Shown in pieces: positions 15,867 through 24,296 of a stretch of 43,864 nucleotides of DNA; the stretch's first letter is position 1, and every line of letters begins with the position of its first letter. Source of the DNA: Oscillospiraceae bacterium (lineage in GTDB: Bacteria > Bacillota > Clostridia > Oscillospirales > CAG-272); contig SVRY01000020.1 of the NCBI GenBank assembly GCA_015064585.1, forward strand, positions 1 through 43,864, in the 5' to 3' direction. The position numbers and the translations under genes are program-made. The notes under the pieces are model-generated. The model ran no database searches. It was not told where the DNA came from and saw nothing but the letters and a program-made list of their open reading frames with translations.

Positions 15867-16112
15867 TTACTTAATGATCTCGCTCTTCTTGAGCAGGCTC
15901 TTAACGGTTTCGGTGGGCTGAGCGCCATTCTTCAGCCAAGTTTCAGCCTTTGCTGCATCGATCTTGATTTCAGCGGGATTGGTCATGGGGTTGTAGTAGC
16001 CGATTTCTTCGATGAAGCGGCCGTCACGGGGAGAACGGGAATCTGCTACAACTACGCGGTAAAAGGGAGCCTTCTTAGCGCCCATTCTTCTGAGTCTGAT
16101 TTTAACTGCCAT
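15867..16112 (-). CDS. rpsP: 30S ribosomal protein S16
   Basis: 81 residues with the unmistakable S16 start [19 protein letters not shown] and the [12 protein letters not shown] segment. It is part of the small-subunit body and binds 16S rRNA. GGAGG lies upstream. It is 77 bases downstream of ffh and 29 bases upstream of khpA, the conserved Firmicute order. Confidence 0.98.
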   Translation of the reverse strand: MAVKIRLRRMGAKKAPFYRVVVADSRSPRDGRFIEEIGYYNPMTNPAEIKIDAAKAETWLKNGAQPTETVKSLLKKSEIIK

Positions 16113-16189
16113 TTTGAATTTCCTCCAAAAAATGTTTTTTAATTAAATATTTTATTTCTGTATTTATAATGCTTTCGCCTTATAACAAA

Positions 16190-17512
16190 TTAAAATTTAA
16201 AAGGAATTTTTCCTTTTTTGAATTTGCCCGATGTGAGCTCCTTCATCATTTTGTTGGTCTGGTCAAACTGCTTGAGCAGTCGGTTGACCTTTTCAACAGT
16301 GGTGCCTGCACCTGCGGCAATTCTCTTGCGCCGGGATGCGTTGATGATCTCGGGCTTTTCGCGTTCTTTCACGGTCATGGAAAGAATGATTGCCTTCATG
16401 CGGTCGATCTCTTTTTCATCCACTTTTACATCCTTGAGTTGACCCTTCATACCGGGCATCATGCCGAGCAGCTGTTCCATGGAGCCCATTTTCTTGAGTT
16501 GTTCGAATTGATCGAGATAGTCGGTCAAAGTGAAACGCTGTTCGCGCATTTTGCGCTCCAATTCTGCGGCTTGCTTTTCATCATACGCCGCTTCAGCTTT
16601 TTCGATCAAGGTCAGCACGTCTCCCATGCCGAGGATTCTGGATGCCATTCGGTCGGGATGGAATGGCTCAATGGTGTCTAGCTTTTCACCGGTACCGATA
16701 AATTTAATGGGTTTTCCCGTTACGTGTTTTACCGACAGTGCCGCACCGCCTCGGGTGTCGCCGTCCATTTTGGTCATAATGACGCCGGTAATATCCAGCT
16801 GTTCATTGAATGATTTTGCCACATTGACTGCATCCTGACCGGTCATGGCGTCTACTACCAAAAGGATTTCAGTGGGGGACAGCAAATCTTTAATGTCCCG
16901 CAGTTCGCCCATCATGCCTTCATCAATGTGCAGTCTGCCTGCTGTATCAATGAAAACCATATCGTGACCATGCTTTTTGGCGTGTTCAATGCCTTGTTTG
17001 GCAATCTCCACAGGGCTTACCTTATCACCTAAAGTGAATACCGGAATACCCAGTTGTCCGCCTACGATCTGCAACTGCTGAATGGCGGCGGGGCGGTAAA
17101 CATCGCAGGCAACCAGCAGAGGGCGCTTGCCCTGGCGTTTATAAAGTCCTGCCAGCTTGCCGGAATGGGTTGTTTTACCGGCACCTTGCAAACCTACCAT
17201 CATAACGATTGTGGGAGGCTTGGATGATATATGCAATTTGGAAACAGAGCCGCCCATGAGAGCGGTCAGCTCTTCGTTTACGATCTTGACGATCTGTTGG
17301 CTGGGCACCAGGCTTTCCAGTACCTGAGAACCGATCGCGCGTTCGGTGCATTTAGCCACGAATTCTTTAACGACCTTGAAGTTGACATCGGCTTCCAGAA
17401 GGGCGAGCTTGATTTCCCGCATGCCTTCCTTAACGTCCGCTTCGGTTAGTTTGCCTTTACTGCGAAATCGCTTAAATGCCGACTCAATGCGGTCGGATAA
17501 GCTTTGAAACAT
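16190..17512 (-). CDS. ffh: Signal recognition particle protein Ffh
   Basis: 440 residues. An N-terminal four-helix domain is followed by the SRP GTPase domain, with P-loop G-L-Q-G-A-G-K-T-T near residues 106-114, then D-T-A-G-R-L, T-K-M-D-G-D-T-R-G-G-A-A and a G-x-x-E guanine-site region. A methionine-rich M domain (M-M-P-G-M-K-G) binds 4.5S RNA and signal sequences. The fourth P-loop residue is Ala where many Ffh proteins have Ser. With FtsY it directs nascent membrane and secreted proteins to SecYEG. It follows ylxM by 12 bases. Confidence 0.98.
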   Translation of the reverse strand: MFQSLSDRIESAFKRFRSKGKLTEADVKEGMREIKLALLEADVNFKVVKEFVAKCTERAIGSQVLESLVPSQQIVKIVNEELTALMGGSVSKLHISSKPPTIVMMVGLQGAGKTTHSGKLAGLYKRQGKRPLLVACDVYRPAAIQQLQIVGGQLGIPVFTLGDKVSPVEIAKQGIEHAKKHGHDMVFIDTAGRLHIDEGMMGELRDIKDLLSPTEILLVVDAMTGQDAVNVAKSFNEQLDITGVIMTKMDGDTRGGAALSVKHVTGKPIKFIGTGEKLDTIEPFHPDRMASRILGMGDVLTLIEKAEAAYDEKQAAELERKMREQRFTLTDYLDQFEQLKKMGSMEQLLGMMPGMKGQLKDVKVDEKEIDRMKAIILSMTVKEREKPEIINASRRKRIAAGAGTTVEKVNRLLKQFDQTNKMMKELTSGKFKKGKIPFKF

Positions 17513-17524
17513 ATCAATACCTCA

Positions 17525-17866
17525 TTAAAGCATCTTTTTTGCCCGAAGGATAATATCATCCACCGGCTCGCCCCGCTGTTTAATCTGTTCCAGTCGGGCG
17601 ATGATATAAGAAAGATCTTCCTTTTGGGAAGAGAATCTGGCGACAAGCCCCAATTTTTCTTCGGTTTCCCAAAGGAGCTTTTCGGAGCGGCGCAGCGCAT
17701 CCCGTACTCCCTGTCTTGTAATATCGGTCAGTGCCGACACTTCCGAAAGGGAAAGATCTTCGCCGTAATAATAATCCATGATTTCCCGCTGTCTTTCGGA
17801 AAGCAGTTCTCCGTAAAAATCAAGAAGCAGGGATATATGATAATTCTTTTCGGGATCCTGTGCCAT
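17525..17866 (-). CDS. ylxM: YlxM/p13-like helix-turn-helix protein
   Basis: 113 residues from the ATG at 17866 with AGGGGA upstream; the frame extends further but into the promoter region. It resembles sigma region 4: L-L-S-E-R-Q-R-E-I-M-D-Y-Y-Y-G-E-D-L-S, then S-E-V-S-A-L-T-D-I-T-R-Q-G-V-R-D. YlxM is coded directly before ffh in most Firmicutes and is linked to SRP function, probably by binding nucleic acid. A 25-bp palindrome covers the transcription start region, which may be its own operator. Confidence 0.92.
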   Translation of the reverse strand: MAQDPEKNYHISLLLDFYGELLSERQREIMDYYYGEDLSLSEVSALTDITRQGVRDALRRSEKLLWETEEKLGLVARFSSQKEDLSYIIARLEQIKQRGEPVDDIILRAKKML

Positions 17867-17885
17867 AGTAGTCCCCTGTGCATTG

Positions 17886-17910
17886 TCTGTAAAGTAAATT
17901 GCTTTACAGA
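17886..17910. promoter_or_regulatory. 9+9 bp palindrome at the ylxM-ffh promoter (candidate operator)
   Basis: TCTGTAAAG at 17886-17894 and its exact reverse complement at 17902-17910 are separated by 7 bases. It abuts the -10 box on the downstream side, where a bound repressor would block initiation. Confidence 0.55.
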
Positions 17911-17938
17911 GTATAGCACAGACGCATTGTTCTGTCAA
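17910..17938 (-). promoter_or_regulatory. Promoter of ylxM-ffh-rpsP-khpA
   Basis: On the minus strand TTGACA (17938-17933) and TATACT (17915-17910) are 17 bases apart. Confidence 0.82.
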
Positions 17939-17977
17939 GTGTTTTTGCAGAAAAAATGAAAAAAATTAAAAAAGTGA

Positions 17978-18006
17978 TTGAATTGTCATTTTGAATGTGC
18001 TATAAT
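17978..18006 (+). promoter_or_regulatory. Promoter of argS
   Basis: TTGAAT (17978-17983) and TATAAT (18001-18006) are 17 bases apart. The 68-base leader to the ATG shows no T-box-like structure. Confidence 0.75.
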
Positions 18007-18074
18007 CACAATGTATGTGTGTTTTTGCCCCAAAAGGGTCTTAAAACGAAAAAAGTAATTCAAAGGACAGTACT

Positions 18075-19772
18075 ATGCTAACGATAAAAAAACAAATTGC
18101 CGAAGCAATTTTGAAAGCTTTGCCCGAAGGGAGCGGCTTGACGGCAGAAGCGATCGTGGACATGCTGGAATATCCGCCTGATTTGACCATGGGTGATCTG
18201 GCATTTCCTTGTTTTAAACTCAGCCGCGCTCTGCGCAAGGCACCTCCCGCCATCGCCGCTATGCTCGGCGAAGGCTTTGCCTGCCCTGCGGTAGAGAACG
18301 CATCGGTTGCGGGCGGTTATTTGAATTTTAAACTATCAAAAGAGTATTTGATTGAAAACCGTCTCGCGGCAGTACTTGCCGATCCGAATTTCGGTGCCAG
18401 CACCATCGGTTGCGGTAAAACAGTCGTGCTTGACTATTCTTCTCCCAACATCTGCAAACCCTTCCATATCGGACATCTCGGTACTACCGTTATCGGACAC
18501 AGTCTGAAAAAGATGCATGAGTTCGTGGGTTATAACTGTGTTGGTATTAATTACCTGGGCGACTGGGGAACACAGTTTGGTAAATTGATCACTGCCTACC
18601 GTTTGTGGGGCAGCGAAGAAGAAGTAGAGCAAGGCGGTATTGACTATTTGGTGGACATTTATGTTCGTTTCCACAAGGAAGCTGAGGAAGATCCCACCCT
18701 CAATGACCGCGCCAGAGAAGAATTTCACAAGCTGGAACTGGGTGATGAAAAAAACCTGGCTCTTTGGAGACGTTTTAAAGAAATCTCTCTGGAAGAATAT
18801 GAAAGAACCTACCGCCAACTGGATATCACCTTTGATTCCTATTTGGGCGAATCCTTCTATACCGATAAGATGCCGGCAGAAGTGCAAAAGCTACGTGATA
18901 AAGAACTCTTGAAGATCGACGACGGCGCATCCATTGTGGATCTTTCCGAGTACAAACTGCCTCCTTGCCTGATCCTCAAGAGAGACGGCTCGACGTTATA
19001 TCCCACCCGAGATATTGCGGCGGCGGTCTACCGCAAGGATACCTATAATTTTGACAAATGTATTTATGTTACCTCGGCACAGCAATCGCTCCATTTTGCC
19101 CAGTGGTTTAAAGTAGTGGAAATGATGCAGTATCCCTGGTATGATGAGCTGGTACACATTCCCTATGGTACCATCAGTGTGGCGGGTGTAAAATTATCCA
19201 CAAGACATGGCAATATGCTTCTTCTGCGCGACGTGTTCGCCGCCGCCATCGAAAAGGTGGATCAGATCATGGAAGAGAAGAACCCCGATCTGAAAGATCG
19301 AAAAGAGACTGCTGAGGCGGTGGGTGTGGGTGCTGTGGTATTCCACTATTTGTCCAGTACCCGTACCAAGGACATCAGCTTCATTTTGGAAGATGCCCTT
19401 TCCTTTGAAGGAAATTCGGGTCCTTATGCCCAGTATACCTATGCGCGTTGCTGTTCTATCTTGGAAAAAGCAGGCAGAATGGGTGAAGTGACAGGAGCTG
19501 ACATTGGGGAAGAGGAAAAGGAACTGGTAAAGACCCTTGCGCAATTCCCCGAAAGAGTCAATTTGGCACTGCGCGAATATGAGCCTTCGGTGATCACAAG
19601 ATATATTCTCGATCTTTGTGCCGCTTTCAACCGCTTTTATCATAACTGTCAGATCTTGTCTGCGGGAGATGAAAATGTGGTGGCACAGCGTGTGGCAATG
19701 GTATTTGCCACCAAGCAGGTGCTGGGTAAGGCGCTGGAGCTGATTTGCCTAAGGCACCCCGAGAAGATCTGA
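18075..19772 (+). CDS. argS: Arginyl-tRNA synthetase
   Basis: 565 residues of the class I ArgRS family. The N-terminal domain (residues 1-~110) precedes the catalytic segment D-Y-S-S-P-N-I-C-K-P-F-H-I-G-H, with HIGH at 131-134. The second catalytic loop reads V-K-L-S-T-R-H-G-N in place of the commoner M-S-T-R-K-G-N; ArgRS normally lacks a strict KMSKS, so this is not alarming. The C-terminal anticodon-binding helical domain ends with A-L-E-L-I-C-L-R-H-P-E-K-I. It charges tRNA-Arg with arginine. A long structured element starts 5 bases after the stop codon, and yebC lies downstream in the same direction. Confidence 0.96.
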   Translation: MLTIKKQIAEAILKALPEGSGLTAEAIVDMLEYPPDLTMGDLAFPCFKLSRALRKAPPAIAAMLGEGFACPAVENASVAGGYLNFKLSKEYLIENRLAAVLADPNFGASTIGCGKTVVLDYSSPNICKPFHIGHLGTTVIGHSLKKMHEFVGYNCVGINYLGDWGTQFGKLITAYRLWGSEEEVEQGGIDYLVDIYVRFHKEAEEDPTLNDRAREEFHKLELGDEKNLALWRRFKEISLEEYERTYRQLDITFDSYLGESFYTDKMPAEVQKLRDKELLKIDDGASIVDLSEYKLPPCLILKRDGSTLYPTRDIAAAVYRKDTYNFDKCIYVTSAQQSLHFAQWFKVVEMMQYPWYDELVHIPYGTISVAGVKLSTRHGNMLLLRDVFAAAIEKVDQIMEEKNPDLKDRKETAEAVGVGAVVFHYLSSTRTKDISFILEDALSFEGNSGPYAQYTYARCCSILEKAGRMGEVTGADIGEEEKELVKTLAQFPERVNLALREYEPSVITRYILDLCAAFNRFYHNCQILSAGDENVVAQRVAMVFATKQVLGKALELICLRHPEKI

Positions 19773-19776
19773 TATG

Positions 19777-19890
19777 ATTTGGGGCGTTGCCCCAACCCCA
19801 CAAGCCCTTTTTGAAAAAGGGCTTGACCCCAAAAACTTTAAAACAGTTTCAAAAGTTTTCTGTTGGGGTTATGGGGCAAACGCCCCATAT
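19777..19890 (+). repeat. Structured intergenic element, copy 1 (after argS)
   Basis: An outer pair of arms (19781-19800 with 19863-19886) encloses a perfect 12-bp hairpin (19801-19825, CAAGCCC/GGGCTTG ends) and an AAAACTTT-rich inner segment. A second copy lies on the minus strand at 25531-25593. It starts 5 bases after the argS stop in the sense direction. Confidence 0.7.
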
Positions 19891-19925
19891 TTAAATAAAA
19901 ATAATTCAACAATTTGGAGGTATAT

Positions 19926-20660
19926 ATGTCCGGACATAGCAAATGGAACAATATCAAACACAAGAAAGAAAAGACCGACGCACAGCGCGGTAAGATCTTT
20001 ACTAAGATCGGTAAGGAAATGGCAGTTGCCGTGAAGGCTGGCGGTCCCGATCCCACATCCAACAGCAAACTGCGCGATCTGATTCAGAAGGCAAAGAGCT
20101 TGAATGTGCCCAACGATAACATCGAACGTGTTATTAAGAAGGCATCGGGCGCAGAAAGCGTTGACTACGAAGAAATCTATTACGAAGGCTATGGCCCTTC
20201 CGGCGTGGCTGTGATCGTAAAGGCTACTACCGACAGCCGTAACCGTACTGCCGGCAATGTGCGCCATTATTTTGATAAATTTGGCGGCAATTTGGGCATG
20301 GTTGGCTGTGTGGGCTATATGTTCAGCGACTGCGGAACCATTGTGATTGAAAATGAAGACGGCGATATTGACGAAGATGCACTGATGGAAACTGCGCTGG
20401 AGGCGGGAGCATCCGACTTTGCGGCAGAAGATGGTTTCTGCGAGATCAAGACCGAGCCTGCCGATCTGTACACCGTGGAAGAAGCATTGAAGGCTGCCGG
20501 CTATGTCATTGCATCTGCCGAAGTGGAAAAGGTTCCCTCTACTTACGTGACCCTGTCCGATGCGGACGATATCAAGAAGATGAATCTGCTGTTGGAGCAT
20601 CTGGAAGATGATGACGATGTGGCAGAGGTTTACCACAACTGGGAAAACTGCGACGAATAA
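19926..20660 (+). CDS. YebC/PmpR family translation/transcription factor
   Basis: 244 residues beginning M-S-G-H-S-K-W-N-N-I-K-H-K-K at the ATG at 19926, with GGAGG five bases upstream. The conserved A-K-S-L-N-V-P-N-D-N-I-E-R-V-I-K-K-A, Y-E-G-Y-G-P-S-G-V-A and the acidic D-D-V-A-E-V-Y-H-N ending are all present. The family is annotated as a DNA-binding regulator (PmpR in Pseudomonas), and recent work on YebC-type proteins points to a ribosome-linked role at proline-rich stalls. Codons are intact across the whole length. A terminator follows. Confidence 0.95.
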   Translation: MSGHSKWNNIKHKKEKTDAQRGKIFTKIGKEMAVAVKAGGPDPTSNSKLRDLIQKAKSLNVPNDNIERVIKKASGAESVDYEEIYYEGYGPSGVAVIVKATTDSRNRTAGNVRHYFDKFGGNLGMVGCVGYMFSDCGTIVIENEDGDIDEDALMETALEAGASDFAAEDGFCEIKTEPADLYTVEEALKAAGYVIASAEVEKVPSTYVTLSDADDIKKMNLLLEHLEDDDDVAEVYHNWENCDE

Positions 20661-20676
20661 ATGTTTGAATAATAAT

Positions 20677-20718
20677 AAAAAAGGAGAAGACTTGCCACCG
20701 GTAAAGTTTCTCCTTTTT
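20677..20718 (+). terminator. Terminator of yebC
   Basis: An A-run followed by GGAGAA (20683-20688) pairs with TTCTCC (20708-20713) and a T-run, with a roughly 19-base loop. Confidence 0.7.
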
Positions 20719-20769
20719 CATTTACACAAAACTCGCCTGCCGCGTGAGTTTTTATCAAAAAATGCGTTA

Positions 20770-20798
20770 TTGTATTTTCTTTTCGGCTATGCTATCAT
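20770..20798 (+). promoter_or_regulatory. Promoter of the HTH-TPR regulator gene
   Basis: TTGTAT (20770-20775) and TATCAT (20793-20798) are 17 bases apart, 47 bases ahead of the ATG. Confidence 0.6.
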
Positions 20799-20845
20799 TT
20801 GGACAGAGGCAGTAAACGGCTTACTTTTGAAAAAGAGGTGAAGGT

Positions 20846-21958
20846 ATGAACAACCTGGGACAAAGAATCAAGGAACTGCGAAAAAAGAATGACCTGACGC
20901 AAGAAAAGCTGGCGGACTATTTGGGCGTGACCTACCAATCGGTTTCCAAATGGGAAACGGGTGTGACTATGCCCGACCTTGCGCTCATTATGCCGCTGGC
21001 AAGGCTTTTGCATGTGACTACCGATGAACTGCTGGGCGGAAAGTCCGAAGAAACCGATGCACGCCGCACCGAGTATGACAAGCGTTGTGAATTCAGTTGG
21101 AACTATAACGTAGAAGAAAACTACCGTATAGCCTTACAGGCGGTTAGCGAATATCCCGGAGATTACAAATACCTTACATGGTTGGCATTGATGGAATCTT
21201 GCGTAGCAGCTAATCAAAAACGCAAGGAAGACCCGGCATTACCGCCTTCTTCGGAGCTGATTGAGCGTTCCATTTTTCACAATAATAGGGTGATTGAGGA
21301 ATGTAAAGAATCTGAAATCCGAGAGACGGCTATTTGGAATACTATGATTACCTATGTCGAAAATGATCGTCGCGAAGAAGCATTGAAATGTGCGCAACTG
21401 TTTCCGGATAAAAGGAGAGTGACACGAAATGAGGCATTGAAGCTTTGTCTGCAGGGTGAAGAAAAGATAACACATCAACAAAATATGTCGTTGGATGCGC
21501 TTAGAAAATTTTGCTTATCATTGTCAGATATTTATTATTTTGCTGAAAAGAGAGAAGCGCACGCGATGGCGGCGCTAGATATTGAAGAAGCCGTGCTGAA
21601 AACTGTTTTTCCGGATGGAAATTATGGGAGCTTTCATGGAAATCTCTATTGTGCATATGAAAAACGCGCCGAATTTGAACTATTCGATGGAAATTATGAC
21701 AAGGCAGTGGAGTATTTGTGTGTTATGATGGATCATGCAAAAAAAGTCTACGGTTTAGAGGTGGTGAGATATACTTGTGGCGTTTTTGACCGTATTTCTG
21801 CGAGGCTTTCAAAGCAGTATTTACCCATTCCTTATATTAAGATTGGGAAAAACGATATTGCCAAACCATTTTTGGAGCAGATAAAGGATTCGCTGATGAA
21901 GGATGACTTGTACGCCTCCCTGCGCGACCGCGAGGACTTTAAAAAATTATTCATATAA
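20846..21958 (+). CDS. XRE-family regulator with helical repeat C-terminal domain
   Basis: 370 residues. An N-terminal HTH_3 domain spans residues ~6-62 (Q-R-I-K-E-L-R-K-K-N-D-L-T-Q-E-K-L-A with S-V-S-K-W-E-T-G). The remaining ~300 residues are helical, TPR-like (for example Y-K-Y-L-T-W-L-A-L-M-E-S-C), as in regulators that bind a peptide or partner protein. It has its own promoter, an AAAGAGGTGAAGG ribosome site and a terminator. It shares its architecture with the gene at 22567-23622, which lies on the opposite strand about 600 bases away. The ligand and targets are unknown. Confidence 0.88.
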   Translation: MNNLGQRIKELRKKNDLTQEKLADYLGVTYQSVSKWETGVTMPDLALIMPLARLLHVTTDELLGGKSEETDARRTEYDKRCEFSWNYNVEENYRIALQAVSEYPGDYKYLTWLALMESCVAANQKRKEDPALPPSSELIERSIFHNNRVIEECKESEIRETAIWNTMITYVENDRREEALKCAQLFPDKRRVTRNEALKLCLQGEEKITHQQNMSLDALRKFCLSLSDIYYFAEKREAHAMAALDIEEAVLKTVFPDGNYGSFHGNLYCAYEKRAEFELFDGNYDKAVEYLCVMMDHAKKVYGLEVVRYTCGVFDRISARLSKQYLPIPYIKIGKNDIAKPFLEQIKDSLMKDDLYASLRDREDFKKLFI

Positions 21959-21960
21959 AT

Positions 21961-21991
21961 CAAAAACGACACCGCTTGGGTGTCGTTTTTG
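21961..21991. terminator. Terminator, identical to the rplL terminator
   Basis: An 11-12 bp stem with A-run and T-run ends and a GCTT loop. The 31 bases match 24297-24327 exactly. It can serve both the plus-strand HTH gene and the convergent minus-strand cluster. Confidence 0.85.
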
Positions 21992-22006
21992 ATTGGAAAG
22001 AGCATA

Positions 22007-22558
22007 TTATTTGAGGATGTTTTTTAAAAAATACTGCAGTCCGCATGCTCGTATATGCTCTGTCACAAAGTCGTTATTGACAATAGAAACGAGTTGTGTT
22101 TTATTTACGGCAGATACCGATTTGGGCGCGGGATGCAGAATTATATATCGGTCGGCACTGTCCGGTATGTCTTGCTTTAGATTGAGCGAATATTTTTTTA
22201 TAGGAAATCTGTTATTGACAAATGACCCGCCGTTCGGTTGAGGTATTTTGAGATTGGTTACATGCGTAGCTTTTCTTTCCATGATGATTTCCAACTGATC
22301 CTCGCTGAAATGATATCTTACCCAGCGAAAGGGAGTTGTCATGACCGAAATATAGTAAGTCTTTTCAGATGTTTGAACAATCAAATCTATTTTTCCGTCG
22401 GGAACCAAAACAGAGAACAACGGGTTTCGCACAAAAACAAGTTTTGTGGGATGATTCCTTTTGAATTTATATACAAGAAGCATCCGTTTGGAAATAAGAT
22501 AAAAGTACCTCAAGAGAATCAGTGCGGCAAGAATCAGTAAAATCCATAAAAGTAACAT
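22007..22558 (-). CDS. Membrane-anchored protein of unknown function
   Basis: 183 residues. One strongly hydrophobic N-terminal segment (L-L-L-W-I-L-L-I-L-A-A-L-I-L-L) is followed by basic residues, so the rest is probably cytoplasmic. A soluble domain of about 140 residues contains L-V-P-D-G-K-I-D-L-I-V-Q-T and paired aromatic segments; the family is not recognised. It begins 8 bases after the HTH-TPR gene at 22567-23622 ends, indicating cotranscription with that regulator and the membrane gene before it. Confidence 0.65.
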   Translation of the reverse strand: MLLLWILLILAALILLRYFYLISKRMLLVYKFKRNHPTKLVFVRNPLFSVLVPDGKIDLIVQTSEKTYYISVMTTPFRWVRYHFSEDQLEIIMERKATHVTNLKIPQPNGGSFVNNRFPIKKYSLNLKQDIPDSADRYIILHPAPKSVSAVNKTQLVSIVNNDFVTEHIRACGLQYFLKNILK

Positions 22559-22566
22559 ATATTCAC

Positions 22567-23622
22567 CTATTTAAAATATTCGGTATATTTTTTCAAGAAT
22601 GCGGCGATCGGCTCCTTGAATGCCGAAAGAGCCGGATCGTTCAGCATACTATTGAGTAAGTGTATAGACCGCTGGTTAGCGGCGGCATTTTTTGCAGGGG
22701 AGGGGGTACTGAGCAGTCCGGATATGTCTTTTTGTTCACTTGGATGCAGGTGTTTTTCCAGTATTTTAAGAATACGGTCAATATAAGAGGCACCTCCCTT
22801 TGGATCTCCCAGTGTAACGAGCAGGGAAGCGATTTGGGAATAATCACAAAGTAGCGGCACGTCCCAAAAACCGCCGTATTTGTCATCCAGTACAATTTCA
22901 TAAAGCGCGGCTGCTTTTTTGTAATAGTACAGTTGTTCTTCTGCCGGCATTTCGGGGGTGATCAATTGACGAATGGCGCATTCGGTCAGGTCAATGGTAT
23001 AGAAAATATTGTTTTTCAGCTGTCGATAGAAAGCATCATCCTTTAGCACATAACGGGCATAGACCTCACGACTGTGTCGAAGCATAGGTAATTTTTTGTA
23101 GTATTCGGGGGTGAGAGCTTTGAGGCGGGGATTCTCGGAAGCGGCGCATATTTGGAGCATCAGACGATAAATCTCGTTGCGGATATCGTCATTTGTACAG
23201 TGCTTTTCAGCATGTGCTGCCAGAAAAAACAGCTGCTCGATGCGTTTGTCGTCAAACATTTTTTGATTGAGAACATACTGCATAGCACCGGTATAATTGG
23301 AATACTCATCGGGATTCAATTCAATTTCCCGCATCCACTCCTGATAAACGCCTTCATGATCCTGCATGGCCTGCAGCTTGTGAATTTTGGCTTCAAATTC
23401 TTTCCTGTGCTCGGTTCCCCACGTAATATCCATATCGAAAATGGAATCAATGGAGCAACGGTATAATAGAGCAATTTTCGGCAGCAGCGAAATATCGGGA
23501 GAAAGCAGTCCGCGTTCCCACTTGGAAACAGTTTGGGAGGATATGCCCAAATGCTCGGCAACTGCCTCTTGGGTTAGGTTTTTTGCAATGCGCAGATCTC
23601 TTAATTTGTCTTTGAGTGCCAT
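22567..23622 (-). CDS. XRE-family regulator with helical repeat C-terminal domain
   Basis: 351 residues with an HTH_3 domain at residues ~6-62 (L-R-D-L-R-I-A-K-N-L-T-Q-E-A-V-A-E-H-L-G, Q-T-V-S-K-W-E-R-G) and a helical TPR-like remainder. The layout matches the plus-strand gene at 20846-21958, but the C-terminal parts differ clearly, so it is not a recent duplicate. It lies 7 bases downstream of a four-helix membrane protein gene and 8 bases upstream of a membrane-anchored protein gene. The three form one minus-strand unit, suggesting the regulator acts with its membrane neighbours. Confidence 0.88.
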   Translation of the reverse strand: MALKDKLRDLRIAKNLTQEAVAEHLGISSQTVSKWERGLLSPDISLLPKIALLYRCSIDSIFDMDITWGTEHRKEFEAKIHKLQAMQDHEGVYQEWMREIELNPDEYSNYTGAMQYVLNQKMFDDKRIEQLFFLAAHAEKHCTNDDIRNEIYRLMLQICAASENPRLKALTPEYYKKLPMLRHSREVYARYVLKDDAFYRQLKNNIFYTIDLTECAIRQLITPEMPAEEQLYYYKKAAALYEIVLDDKYGGFWDVPLLCDYSQIASLLVTLGDPKGGASYIDRILKILEKHLHPSEQKDISGLLSTPSPAKNAAANQRSIHLLNSMLNDPALSAFKEPIAAFLKKYTEYFK

Positions 23623-23629
23623 AGGTACC

Positions 23630-24166
23630 TCACTGCTCTTTTTTCATCCAGTAATCATATTTTTTCTTTCGATAATGCAAGAGAAACAAAATATACCAGG
23701 CGCAATTCATGAGCACGCTTACGATATACCCGATAACGGAAATTTTGAAGCATGTGCTGAATAGGCACATGGGTACGAAAAGAAATGCGGGCAAGGAAAT
23801 GACTTTATTATGAAATACAACACGGTCAAATGTGTTTAAAAAGAAGCAAAGAAGGACGATTGCGGCAATAAAAATCAACAGTTTTCCCTCGCGACGAAGA
23901 ATGTGCCGGATGTCTTTTTTTAGTGTGTACGAAGTATCGACTTCGTAATCTTCTATGACCTCATCTTCTCCCGCTGACTTTTTGATTTTTGAGAAATACA
24001 GCAAAAAGAATGCGAATGCCATAGATGACATGGTGGCAACCAAAAACAAATACAGACGTTCGCTTTTCACACCGCTTAATAGCGTACGCCATGCGAAGAA
24101 TAACAGCAGATACGCCGCAAATGTGGTAAGGGATGCCCGTGTAATGTTATAGAGTATTCGTTTCAT
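23630..24166 (-). CDS. Four-helix membrane protein of unknown function
   Basis: 178 residues from the ATG at 24166, chosen because AAGGAGG lies nine bases upstream; the longer frame lacks this. Four hydrophobic segments lie near residues 10-29, 38-58, 92-109 and 132-158, with a charged stretch between the second and third containing E-D-E-V-I-E-D-Y-E-V-D. The C terminus is basic. I do not recognise the family. It is first in a three-gene minus-strand unit with an HTH-TPR regulator, a common arrangement for regulator plus membrane-protein pairs in Clostridia. Confidence 0.7.
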   Translation of the reverse strand: MKRILYNITRASLTTFAAYLLLFFAWRTLLSGVKSERLYLFLVATMSSMAFAFFLLYFSKIKKSAGEDEVIEDYEVDTSYTLKKDIRHILRREGKLLIFIAAIVLLCFFLNTFDRVVFHNKVISLPAFLFVPMCLFSTCFKISVIGYIVSVLMNCAWYILFLLHYRKKKYDYWMKKEQ

Positions 24167-24196
24167 AAAGTGACGCCTCCTTGTATGTTTGTTTCT

Positions 24197-24226
24197 ATTG
24201 TACCATATAGTTAACTTGGAGCGCAA
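24197..24226 (-). promoter_or_regulatory. Possible promoter of the membrane/HTH unit
   Basis: On the minus strand TTGCGC (24226-24221) and TACAAT (24202-24197) are 18 bases apart. The spacer contains the palindrome AGTTAACT. Confidence 0.45.
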
Positions 24227-24296
24227 CAGACAATACGGTTAGAAGTTATGTCTATTTTGTATCAGTGGGAGATCTTTTGAAACGACGGACGGAAAG

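Noticed and set aside
18007-18074. Possible T-box leader before argS
   Set aside because: The leader is only about 68 bases with no specifier-loop or T-box sequence.
19774-20034. A plus-strand frame between argS and yebC
   Set aside because: It runs through the palindromic element and into yebC in another frame; the yebC start at 19926 has a good ribosome site.
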